A DNA stretch of 34,277 nucleotides from Frankiales bacterium (GTDB lineage Bacteria; Actinomycetota; Actinomycetes; Mycobacteriales; SCTD01), in contig JAOPWV010000162.1 in the NCBI GenBank assembly GCA_025965475.1, positions 1-34,277 on the forward strand, written 5' to 3'. Within the stretch, counting starts at the first letter, position 1. Each line of letters starts with the position of its first letter. Below the pieces are notes generated by a model. That model searched no databases, was not told the origin of the DNA, and saw only the letters and a program-made list of their open reading frames with translations. A program made the translations under genes and the position numbers. Shown piece after piece: positions 23,759-31,069 of the stretch.

Positions 23759-24774
23759 GCAGCAGCTCCTTGCAGGTAGGACTGGACACGCTGGACGTAG
23801 GCCTGCGTCTCCGGATAGGGCGGGATGCCGCCGTACTTGGACACGGCGCCGGGGCCGGCGTTGTAGGCGGCGAGCGCCAGGGACACCGAGCCGTTGTAGG
23901 AGCGGAGCCCGTCAGCGAGCAGCCGCGCGGCACCGTCGACGGCCTGCGCCGGGTCGCCCGGGTCGATACCCAGACCCTTGGCGGTGCCCGGCATGATCTG
24001 CATGAGGCCGATCGCGCCGGCGCCACTGCGGGCCTGCGGGTCGAAGCCGCTCTCCGCGCGGGCGACGGCGGCCAGCAGATCGGGTGACACGCCGTACCGC
24101 GCGCCGGCAGCCGTGAACAGGCCGCGGAACGCGGCAGGTGCCGAGGCCAGCGTCGGCGTGGAGCCGGCCGGGAGCTGCGCCGTCGCGGCCGTGGCGAGGG
24201 CGGTATCCGGGACGATCCGCCGGATCGCCGTCGGGGTGCGGTAGATGGTCTGCACCTTGACGACATCGCCGGTCTTCGGGGCGACGACCATCGTGTTGTT
24301 GCCCGCGTAGATGCCGATGTGGTCGACCGGACTGCCGAACGCCACCAGGTCCCCCGGCCGCGCGTCGGCCAGGCTCGCCACCGGCTGGCCGGCGCGTGCC
24401 TGGTCGTCGGCCACGCGAGGCACGTCGATGCCGAGGTCCTTGAAGACCCGCTGCACCAGGCCCGAGCAGTCCAGGCCGCTCGCCGGGTCGGTGCCACCCC
24501 AGACGTACGGGACCCCGAGGTAGCGCTTGGCATCGGCCACGACAGCGTCACCGCCGACCGCGCCGCTCATGGAGGTCCCCGTGACGGACAGGTTCCCCGC
24601 GGTGGCCGACGAGGGCGAGGTGTACGACGCCAGCGCGTCGGCGAAGCCCGTCGAGGACGCCGTGCCGCTGCTGGCCGTGCCCCGGGCCGTACCTGCCTGC
24701 ACCTGGCCGAAACGGCTCTGGATCGACGCGATCCGGGACTGGATGTCGGCCATGCCGGTCATGTCGACGCTCAT
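23755..24774 (-). CDS. Two-domain peptidoglycan hydrolase: NlpC/P60 peptidase plus SLT lytic transglycosylase
   Basis: A 339-aa protein. Residues 1-70 are Ser/Thr/Ala-rich after a short helical N-terminus. Residues 74-185 are NlpC/P60 with the catalytic Cys103 in GLDCSGLVQ and His152 in DHIGIYAG. Residues 215-335 are an SLT/lysozyme-like domain with catalytic Glu241 in ARAESGFDPQA, GAIGLMQIMPGTA and LAAYNAGPGAV. No Sec signal peptide or membrane anchor is visible. Its place between fliJ and fliK, overlapping both by 4 nt, suggests export by the flagellar apparatus to open the wall for the rod, the job FlgJ does in proteobacteria. That role is inferred. Start ATG 24774. Confidence 0.9.
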   Translation of the reverse strand: MSVDMTGMADIQSRIASIQSRFGQVQAGTARGTASSGTASSTGFADALASYTSPSSATAGNLSVTGTSMSGAVGGDAVVADAKRYLGVPYVWGGTDPASGLDCSGLVQRVFKDLGIDVPRVADDQARAGQPVASLADARPGDLVAFGSPVDHIGIYAGNNTMVVAPKTGDVVKVQTIYRTPTAIRRIVPDTALATAATAQLPAGSTPTLASAPAAFRGLFTAAGARYGVSPDLLAAVARAESGFDPQARSGAGAIGLMQIMPGTAKGLGIDPGDPAQAVDGAARLLADGLRSYNGSVSLALAAYNAGPGAVSKYGGIPPYPETQAYVQRVQSYLQGAAA

Positions 24775-25202
24775 CGGGCGTCCCGGGCGGTGGCCAGTGC
24801 GGCCGATGTCTCCTCGGCGGTCCGCTGGTCGGCAGCGAGCATCCGCTGCCGGCGGGCCTCCTTGGCACGCTCGGCCAGCCGCTCGAGGGCGGCCAGCCGC
24901 ATCGCGGCCTCGCTCCAGTCGACACGCGACGCGGTGACCGCCTCCGAGGCCTGCGTCTCGCCGGCCGTGGCGGCGAGCAGCGACCCGGCGTACGCCGTGC
25001 GGCGCTCCCGGTCGGCCAAAAACGCGTGGGAGGACAGCGGACCGGTGTCCGCGGTCGCGGCCGTGTAGGCGAACCGGGCGTCCGCGACGACCTCGGTCGC
25101 CTGGTGGTGCGCGGAGACCGTTCCGGCCAGCCGGCCGCGGGCGAGGTCCTCCTCGATGCCGCGGATCCGCAGGACGGTCGCGAGGGGGAAGCGCTTGCTC
25201 AT
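24771..25202 (-). CDS. fliJ: Flagellar export protein FliJ
   Basis: A 143-aa predicted coiled-coil protein in the fliI-fliJ position. It begins MSKRFPLATVLRIRGIEEDLARG, the FliJ pattern of a short basic start plus LxxVLxLR(x)xEE. The rest is Ala/Arg/Glu-rich helix (TASRVDWSEAAMRLAALERLAERAKEARR). FliJ couples the FliI ATPase to FlhA. ATGA overlaps with fliI upstream and the hydrolase downstream fix both ends. Sequence identity to well-known FliJ proteins is low by nature, so position carries much of the call. Confidence 0.85.
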   Translation of the reverse strand: MSKRFPLATVLRIRGIEEDLARGRLAGTVSAHHQATEVVADARFAYTAATADTGPLSSHAFLADRERRTAYAGSLLAATAGETQASEAVTASRVDWSEAAMRLAALERLAERAKEARRQRMLAADQRTAEETSAALATARDAR

Positions 25203-26494
25203 GCCGCACCGACCAGCTGCTCGAGCGCCGCCCAGCTGTCGCGGGCGTCGCTGAGCTCGTGCGCGTCCTGTCGCAGGAAGGCGTCGATCGCGTCGCCCTG
25301 GGCCAGCGCACGGTCGACGAGCGGGTTCGACCCGGCGACGTAGGCGCCGATCTCGACGAGGTCCTTCGCGTCGCGGCGAGCGGCGAGCAGCCGCCGCAGC
25401 ATGGTCGCGAGCTCCCGCTGGTGGCGGTCGGTGACCGCGGAGCCGGCACGCGACACCGACTCGAGCACGTCGATGCTCGGGTAGTGCCCGGACGTGGCCA
25501 GCCGGCGGTCCAGCACGATGTGCCCGTCGAGGATCGAGCGCGCGGCGTCGGCGATGGGGTCGTTCATGTCGTCGCCCTCGACGAGGACGGTGTACAGGCC
25601 GGTGATGCTGCCCCGCTCGGCCGTGCCGGCGCGCTCGAGCAGCTGCGGGAGCAGGCCGAACACCGACGGCGGGTAGCCGCGGGTGGCCGGCGGCTCGCCG
25701 GCCGACAGACCGACCTCGCGCTGCGCCATGGCGACGCGGGTGAGGCTGTCCATGAGCAGGACGACGTCCTGGCCGCGGTCGCGGAACCACTCGGCGATGC
25801 GCGTCGCCGTCGAGGCGGCGCGCAGCCGGACGAGTGCGGGCTCGTCGGAGGTCGCCACGACCACGACGGACCGCTTCAGTCCCTCGGGGCCGAGGTCGTT
25901 CTCGACGAACTCGCGGACCTCTCGGCCACGCTCGCCGATGAGCGCCAGGACGCACACCGGCGCGTCCGTACCGCGCACGATCATCGACAGGACACTGGAT
26001 TTGCCGACGCCGGAGCCGGCGAAGATGCCCATCCGCTGGCCGCGGCCGCACGGCGTCATGGTGTCGAGCGCGCGTACGCCGAGCCCGAGCTGGGTGTCGA
26101 TCCGGGCCCGCGTCATCGCGGAGGGCACCAGACCCTCGGTGCCCACGAGCTCGACGTCGGTCAGCGCGGGGCCGCCGTCCATCGGCCGGCCGAGCGCGTC
26201 GACGACGCGGCCCAGCAGTCCCTCGCCCACCGGAACCGTGAGCGTCCGGCCGGTCGCCGAGACGAGCGCGCCACGTCGTACGCCGCGGATGTCGGCGACC
26301 GGCATGCAGGTCGCCTCGGTGTCGTGCAGCGCGACGACCTCGGCCAGGACCGGACCGGACTCGGTGTGCACGTGGACGGCCTCGCCGACGGCGAGGTCGA
26401 GCCCGGCCACGTCGATGCGCAGGCCCACGGCCCGGGTCACCTTGCCGGTCACCACGGGCTCGGCCGCCTTCAACAGGCGAGCGGTGGTGCTCAT
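25199..26494 (-). CDS. fliI: Flagellar export ATPase FliI
   Basis: Hexameric ATPase of flagellar export, 431 aa, F1-beta-like. Walker A AGSGVGKSS is at residues 159-167; the catalytic Glu is in GERGREVREF; Walker B is DVVLLMDSLTRVAMAQREVGLSAGEPPATRGYPPSVF; followed by SITGLYTVLVEGDDMNDPIADAARSILDGHIVLDRRLA. These are diagnostic for FliI over rotary ATP synthase subunits. The ATG at 26494 overlaps the fliH stop (ATGA). Confidence 0.97.
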   Translation of the reverse strand: MSTTARLLKAAEPVVTGKVTRAVGLRIDVAGLDLAVGEAVHVHTESGPVLAEVVALHDTEATCMPVADIRGVRRGALVSATGRTLTVPVGEGLLGRVVDALGRPMDGGPALTDVELVGTEGLVPSAMTRARIDTQLGLGVRALDTMTPCGRGQRMGIFAGSGVGKSSVLSMIVRGTDAPVCVLALIGERGREVREFVENDLGPEGLKRSVVVVATSDEPALVRLRAASTATRIAEWFRDRGQDVVLLMDSLTRVAMAQREVGLSAGEPPATRGYPPSVFGLLPQLLERAGTAERGSITGLYTVLVEGDDMNDPIADAARSILDGHIVLDRRLATSGHYPSIDVLESVSRAGSAVTDRHQRELATMLRRLLAARRDAKDLVEIGAYVAGSNPLVDRALAQGDAIDAFLRQDAHELSDARDSWAALEQLVGAA

Positions 26495-27210
26495 GAGGCG
26501 AGCACCTCGCGCATCCGGTCCAGGGCCGGGCCGATCTGCGCGTCGATACGGCGGGGGCCGCAGTCGGCGACGCAGCCGCCCAGCTCGATCGACGGGTCGG
26601 CGACGACCGCGGCGAGACGCCCGGCCAGCGCGGGGCTCAGCACGGCAGCGTCGTCCGGGTGCAGGTGGACGGTCACCGGCTCGTCGCCTGCCAGGCGCAG
26701 CACGCGCGTCACCGCGTCGTCGCCGCCGCACTCCCCCACCTCGAGGTGGTGACCGACGAGCGTCGCGGCGATCTCCACCGCCAGGGCGGAGGCGATCCGC
26801 TCCACCTCGTCGCGGGCCGGCGCCTGGCGCCGGTCGAGTGCCTCGGCGGCGTCCGCCAGCGTCTGCAGGGCGAGGGCCAGCTGCGTGTGCCGGTACTGGT
26901 GGTCCGCGTGCGTCTGCTCCGCCCGCAGGCGTTCGGCGAGTACGGCGGCGTCCTGTGCGGCCTGCTGACCGGCGAGCTGCCCGGACCCGTACCCGGCCGC
27001 CCAGCCGGCGGCGCGGGCCTGCTCGGCCGCGGCGGCGGCGGCCTCGGCGACCACACCCTCCAGGCTCGGGTCGACCAGCCGCGGGTCGAACCCGCGGGTG
27101 CCGGCGAACGGGCTGCTCCGCAGGTCCGCCGACAGCCGGGCCGGCCGCAGCGTCGACGCGTCGACGCCCTTGAGCACGGTTCCCCGCGCGGTCTCAGTCG
27201 ACGAAGTCAT
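26491..27210 (-). CDS. fliH: Flagellar assembly protein FliH
   Basis: FliI-binding regulator, 239 aa. An Ala-rich N-terminal helix with a GxxxG-like run (AAGWAAGYGSGQLAGQQ, about residues 87-103) is a FliH hallmark. The C-terminal domain resembles the FliH/V-ATPase E stator (IASALAVEIAATLVGHHL...VHLHPDDAAVL...PSIELGGCVADCGPRRIDAQIGPALDRM). It overlaps fliG by 17 nt and fliI by 4 nt. Confidence 0.92.
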   Translation of the reverse strand: MTSSTETARGTVLKGVDASTLRPARLSADLRSSPFAGTRGFDPRLVDPSLEGVVAEAAAAAAEQARAAGWAAGYGSGQLAGQQAAQDAAVLAERLRAEQTHADHQYRHTQLALALQTLADAAEALDRRQAPARDEVERIASALAVEIAATLVGHHLEVGECGGDDAVTRVLRLAGDEPVTVHLHPDDAAVLSPALAGRLAAVVADPSIELGGCVADCGPRRIDAQIGPALDRMREVLAS

Positions 27211-28204
27211 CGGTGTTCCCGCGGGAGATGATGATCTGGCCGGCCTCTTCGAGGGAACGAATCTGGCGCACGATCTGCACCTGGGCCTCTTCGACCTGGG
27301 TCAGCCGGGTGGGCCCGAGGACGTCGATCTCCTCCTTGAGCGAGATCGCGGCCCGCTCCGACATGTTCTTGGTGATCTTCTCCCGGACGTCCGGCCGGAC
27401 GCCCTTGAGCGCGACCGCCAGGACCTTGGAGTCGGTCTGGCGCAGAACCAGCTGCACGGACCGGTCGTCGAGGTTGATGATGTCCTCGAACATGAACATG
27501 TGCGCGCGGACCGCCTCCGCGAGCTCCCGGTCGCGCTGCTCCAGCCCCTCGAGGATGAGCCGCTCGGTGGACCGGTCGGAGTGGTTGATGATGTCGACCA
27601 GCGGCTGCAGGCCGCCGACGGCCGAGTAGTCGTTGGACTGGAGCACGGTGGACAGCCGCCGCTCCAGGTGCACCTCGACCTGCTTGACGATCTCCGGCGA
27701 GGTGCGGTCCATGACCGCGAGCCGGTGGGCGACGTCCGCCTGGACCAGCTCGGGCAGCCCGCCCAGCACGACCGCGGCCTGCTCGGCCGCCATGTGCGCG
27801 AGCACCAGCGTGATGGTCTGCGGGTGCTCGTCCTGGAGGAACGACAGCACCAGGCGGGGGTCGACCCGGCGGAGGAACTCGAAGGGCATCTCCACCAGCG
27901 CTGCGGACAGCCGGCTCATGACCTCCCGTGCCTTCTCCGGGCCGAGGGTGGCGATGAGCACCTCCTCCGCGAACGGCATGCCGCCCTGGCTGAAGTACTG
28001 CCGCGCGTGCGCGAGCTCCTGGAACTCGGAGAACACCGCATCGACCGTCTCCAGGTCGACGTCCTCGAGCCGGGCGATCTCGGCCGTGAGCGCCTCGACC
28101 TCGGTCTCTCGCAGAGACTTGAGCACGTGCGCCGAGTGCTCCTTGCCCATCTGGACCAGGAGAACGGCGGCCTTGCGCAGTCCGCTCAGCTCGGTGGCCA
28201 TCAC
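27194..28204 (-). CDS. fliG: Flagellar motor switch protein FliG
   Basis: C-ring rotor protein, 336 aa, with all three FliG domains. The N-terminal part is LSGLRKAAVLLVQMGKEHSAHVLKSL, the middle part contains EHPQTITLVLAHM (the EHPQ motif that contacts FliM), and the C-terminal torque region contains MFMFEDIINLDDRSVQLVLRQTDSKVLAVALKG and VREKITKNMSERAA, with the conserved charged residues. The start is GTG 28204 or the immediately following ATG 28201; both overlap the fliF stop. Confidence 0.97.
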   Translation of the reverse strand: MMATELSGLRKAAVLLVQMGKEHSAHVLKSLRETEVEALTAEIARLEDVDLETVDAVFSEFQELAHARQYFSQGGMPFAEEVLIATLGPEKAREVMSRLSAALVEMPFEFLRRVDPRLVLSFLQDEHPQTITLVLAHMAAEQAAVVLGGLPELVQADVAHRLAVMDRTSPEIVKQVEVHLERRLSTVLQSNDYSAVGGLQPLVDIINHSDRSTERLILEGLEQRDRELAEAVRAHMFMFEDIINLDDRSVQLVLRQTDSKVLAVALKGVRPDVREKITKNMSERAAISLKEEIDVLGPTRLTQVEEAQVQIVRQIRSLEEAGQIIISRGNTDDFVD

Positions 28205-29793
28205 GACCGCCGGTCCGCGAGCCAGCCGCGCAGGAGGCGGGCCACTTCGTCCGGTTGGCGTTCGATGAGCTCACCGATCTCGGACCGCACGGCGAGACGC
28301 TGGACGTGCGCCGGGTCGGGCTGCTCCAGCTCCCGTGCGCCGGCGGGCGCCAGTGCGCGGCTCTCCTCCGCGGCCAGCAGGGCCTGCAGCGCCTCGTCGA
28401 GCGAGTCGGACGGGAGGTAGACCGGCGTGCGCTGAACCTGCCGGCTCTTGCGGACCAGCCAGAACACGGCCAGTGCGACCACGAGGAGGATCAGCCCGGT
28501 CTTGATCATGCTCATGAGCTGGCTCTTCTGCTTGGCGGCCGACGCGGCGGCGAGCTCCGCCTTGGCGGTCTTCGCCGCCGTCGTGTCGAAGGCCATCTGG
28601 CTCACCTGGACGGTGTCGCCACGCGTCGTGTTGATGCCGGCGGCGGCGGAGACCAACTTGCTCACCGTGGCGGGGTCGGCAGCCGGAGCGGCCTGGTCGA
28701 GAACGACGGCGATCGACATCCGGCGGACCTGACCCAGGGCGGAGGTGACCGTCTGCTTCTCGGTGCCGACAGCGTTGTTCCGGGTCACGTTGTCCTTCTG
28801 GTACTTCGTCTGGCCACCGGCCGCGCCCGTGGGCACGGAGATGTTGTCCGGGCCGAGGACACCGCCGACGGGCGAGCCGGTTCCCGTGTACGTCTCCTTG
28901 CTGGTGGTGATGTTGAGCGGCACCGCGTTCTTGTCCGTGATGTAGCGCTCGGTGTTGGTCGTCTGCTGGTCGTAGTTGAGGTCGGCCACCACGCGGACCA
29001 CGGCACGACCGGGGCCGAGCACGTTGTCGAGCATCGACTGGACGGCCTGCGCCTTGGCGTTCTGGAACGACAAGGTCTGCTGCGTCCGGGCATCGGCCAC
29101 GGCCGACCCCCCGCCGTCGGTGCCCGGCATGTTGAGTACGCGCCCTGCTCCGTCCGCGACCGTCACGTCGGCGGGCGCGAGGCCCGGCACCGAGGAGGAG
29201 ACGAGGTGCACGACGGCTTCGACCTGCTGCGGGCTGAGCGTCGCGCCCGGGCGGGTCTTGACCAGCACCGAGCCCGAGGTCTTGCTCTTGTCGTCGGCGA
29301 AGACGCTCTTCTGCGGCACGGCGAGGTGCACCACCGCGGCCTCGACCCCGTCGATCGCCTCGATCGTCTTGCTCAGCTCACCTTCCAGGGCACGCTGGTA
29401 GGTGACCTGCTGCTGGAACTCCGAGGACGTGAGGCTCTGCTTGTCGAGCAGCGAGTAGCCCTGCGTCCCGCCGGCCGGGAGGCCGGCACCGCTGAGGTCG
29501 ATGCGCTTCTGGTAGAGCTCGCTCTGCGGAACCATGATCGTGCCGCCGCCGTCGGCGAGCTGGTAGGGCGTCTTCGTCTCGGTGAGCTTGGCCGTGATGG
29601 CCGCAGCGTCCGCCGCGGACAGGCTGGTGAACAGCGGCACGTACGTGGGCTTGCCTGCCCAGGACATGAACATGAGGCCGCCGACGAGCACGGCCACGAC
29701 GGCCACGCCGCTGATCGCCTTCTGGCCGGTGGTGAACCCGGCGAACAGGCTCTTGGAGCGCTCGAGCACCCACTTCGGGTCGAGGGCGCTCAC
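28201..29793 (-). CDS. fliF: Flagellar MS-ring protein FliF
   Basis: MS-ring protein, 530 aa. Transmembrane helices are at about residues 26-45 and near residues 435-455. Between them are the ring-building motifs [60 protein letters not shown], and [13 protein letters not shown]. The C-terminal cytosolic tail ([21 protein letters not shown]) is the FliG-binding segment. The GTG start at 29793 overlaps fliE (GTGA). Confidence 0.97.
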   Translation of the reverse strand: MSALDPKWVLERSKSLFAGFTTGQKAISGVAVVAVLVGGLMFMSWAGKPTYVPLFTSLSAADAAAITAKLTETKTPYQLADGGGTIMVPQSELYQKRIDLSGAGLPAGGTQGYSLLDKQSLTSSEFQQQVTYQRALEGELSKTIEAIDGVEAAVVHLAVPQKSVFADDKSKTSGSVLVKTRPGATLSPQQVEAVVHLVSSSVPGLAPADVTVADGAGRVLNMPGTDGGGSAVADARTQQTLSFQNAKAQAVQSMLDNVLGPGRAVVRVVADLNYDQQTTNTERYITDKNAVPLNITTSKETYTGTGSPVGGVLGPDNISVPTGAAGGQTKYQKDNVTRNNAVGTEKQTVTSALGQVRRMSIAVVLDQAAPAADPATVSKLVSAAAGINTTRGDTVQVSQMAFDTTAAKTAKAELAAASAAKQKSQLMSMIKTGLILLVVALAVFWLVRKSRQVQRTPVYLPSDSLDEALQALLAAEESRALAPAGARELEQPDPAHVQRLAVRSEIGELIERQPDEVARLLRGWLADRRS

Positions 29794-30098
29794 ATCTGCA
29801 TCCGCATGATCTCGGTGAACGCCTCGAGCGCCTTGTTGCGGACCGCCACGGTCATCTGGGTCGCGACGGACGCCTCGGTGGAGGCGATCATGTAGTCGTG
29901 CACGTCCGTGAGGTCACCGGTGGCGGCCTTGACCGCCAGGTTGTCGCTCTTGTCCTGGAGCCCCTGCAGCTTCTGCAGGCCGTCGGCCAGCAGGTTGCCG
30001 AAGTTCGGCGCACCGGCCGCGGCGGTCGCCCCGGAGGCGGCGACGGGCGGCAGCGGCAGGTTGGCGATTCCCGCGAGGGGGGCGATACCGATGGTCAC
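29790..30098 (-). CDS. fliE: Flagellar hook-basal body protein FliE
   Basis: A 102-aa adaptor between the MS ring and rod. The family motif [70 protein letters not shown] is complete and ends at the C-terminus as usual. The GTG at 30098 overlaps the flgC stop; the downstream end overlaps fliF. Confidence 0.96.
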   Translation of the reverse strand: MTIGIAPLAGIANLPLPPVAASGATAAAGAPNFGNLLADGLQKLQGLQDKSDNLAVKAATGDLTDVHDYMIASTEASVATQMTVAVRNKALEAFTEIMRMQM

Positions 30099-30493
30099 TT
30101 ACCCAGCTCCAAAGCCTTCTGGTACGCCTCTTGGGCGCGCTGAACGACGTTGACGTTCGCCTGGTAGCCGCGCTGGGCCATGATCAGCTGACCCATCTGC
30201 TCGGCCAGGTCGATGTCCGGCACCCGGACCATGCCGTTGGCATCGGCCAGCGGGTGGTCGGGCTGGTAGCTCATACGGCCCGCGGCACTGCCGTAGGTGA
30301 TGCCGCCCACCTGGACCCCACCGGCCTGGCCGTACCCGACCGCCTGCGCCACCACGTAGCGCGCCTGGAAGGCGCTCTGGCTCGTGGGCCGGACGTCGTT
30401 GATGTTGGAGATGTTGTCCGAGACCGCGTCCAGCCACTTGCGGTAGACCACGAGACCGGAACCGGCGTTGTCGATCGCGCCGAACATGCTCAT
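30095..30493 (-). CDS. flgC: Flagellar proximal rod protein FlgC
   Basis: A 132-aa proximal rod protein. The N-terminus [32 protein letters not shown] and the C-terminus [37 protein letters not shown] are both typical. The ATG overlaps the flgB stop (ATGA) and the stop overlaps the fliE GTG. Confidence 0.97.
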   Translation of the reverse strand: MSMFGAIDNAGSGLVVYRKWLDAVSDNISNINDVRPTSQSAFQARYVVAQAVGYGQAGGVQVGGITYGSAAGRMSYQPDHPLADANGMVRVPDIDLAEQMGQLIMAQRGYQANVNVVQRAQEAYQKALELGK

Positions 30494-30849
30494 CCCTGAC
30501 CACCCAGGGCGATGCGCAGGCGCTGGAACTTCGCGTTCACGGCCTCGACGGCGAGCTGGTACTCCAGGTTCGTCTTCGTCGAGGAGAGCATCTCCTGGTC
30601 GAGGTTGACGTTGTTGCCGTTCAGCTGCGTCGGCTCGAGAGAGCGCTGGACGCTCGTCTGGACCGCGGAGGGGTCCGCACCGGTCGCCATCGCGCCGCGC
30701 AGGCTGTCCTCGAAGTTGACCCGGCCGGCGAGGAAGCCGGGGGTCTGGATGTTCGCGATGTTGTCGGCGATCGTGCGCTGCCGAAGACTGAGACCTGAGA
30801 GCGCTGTGTGCAGAGCACTCATCGTGGCGTCGCCGAGGGGATCGACCAT
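30490..30849 (-). CDS. flgB: Flagellar proximal rod protein FlgB
   Basis: A 119-aa rod protein and first gene of the flagellar run. Motifs: LHTALSGLSLRQRTIADNIANIQTPGFLAGRVNFEDSL near the N-terminus and VNLDQEMLSSTKTNLEYQLAVEAVNAKFQRLRIAL at the end. ATG 30849 was chosen because AGGAAGAG lies just upstream; an internal ATG at 30822 lacks a ribosome site. A flagellar-sigma promoter lies 104 nt upstream. Confidence 0.96.
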   Translation of the reverse strand: MVDPLGDATMSALHTALSGLSLRQRTIADNIANIQTPGFLAGRVNFEDSLRGAMATGADPSAVQTSVQRSLEPTQLNGNNVNLDQEMLSSTKTNLEYQLAVEAVNAKFQRLRIALGGQG

Positions 30850-30952
30850 GCTGCTCTTCCTGGACTGGTCCGGTTACCGGATACCCCGAGCCGGGGCGTC
30901 CGGTGATCACCGCCTGTCCTTGGCAGCTGCTGGTCATCCTTGACCGCGTGCC

Positions 30953-30980
30953 TCATCGGCATGGGCTCCCTCGACCTGAG
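30953..30980 (-). promoter_or_regulatory. FliA/WhiG/SigD-type promoter before flgB
   Basis: On the minus strand, CTCAGGT (30980-30974), 13 nt, GCCGATGA (30960-30953). The boxes are identical to the flhA promoter. It would drive the 12-gene flgB-flgE operon with a leader of about 95-100 nt. Confidence 0.75.
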
Positions 30981-31005
30981 CGATTACTCCGGCCTGTTCG
31001 GACAG

Positions 31006-31033
31006 CTCACAACGTGACCCTGGGGGCCGATAA
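31006..31033 (+). promoter_or_regulatory. FliA/WhiG/SigD-type promoter before cheA
   Basis: CTCACAA (31006-31012), 13 nt, GCCGATAA (31026-31033); the -10 is an exact match to the flagellar-sigma consensus. The -10 ends 36 nt before the cheA ATG. Its -35 box is 25 nt from that of the divergent flgB promoter. Confidence 0.78.
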
Positions 31034-31069
31034 GCCTGCCGTTCAGGCCAGCTGACCCAGGAGTGTCCG

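Noticed and set aside
26180-26200. A GCCGATGG box inside fliI on the minus strand
   Set aside because: There is no CTCAnnn box at the 13-nt spacing shared by the other five sites, and it is within a gene.
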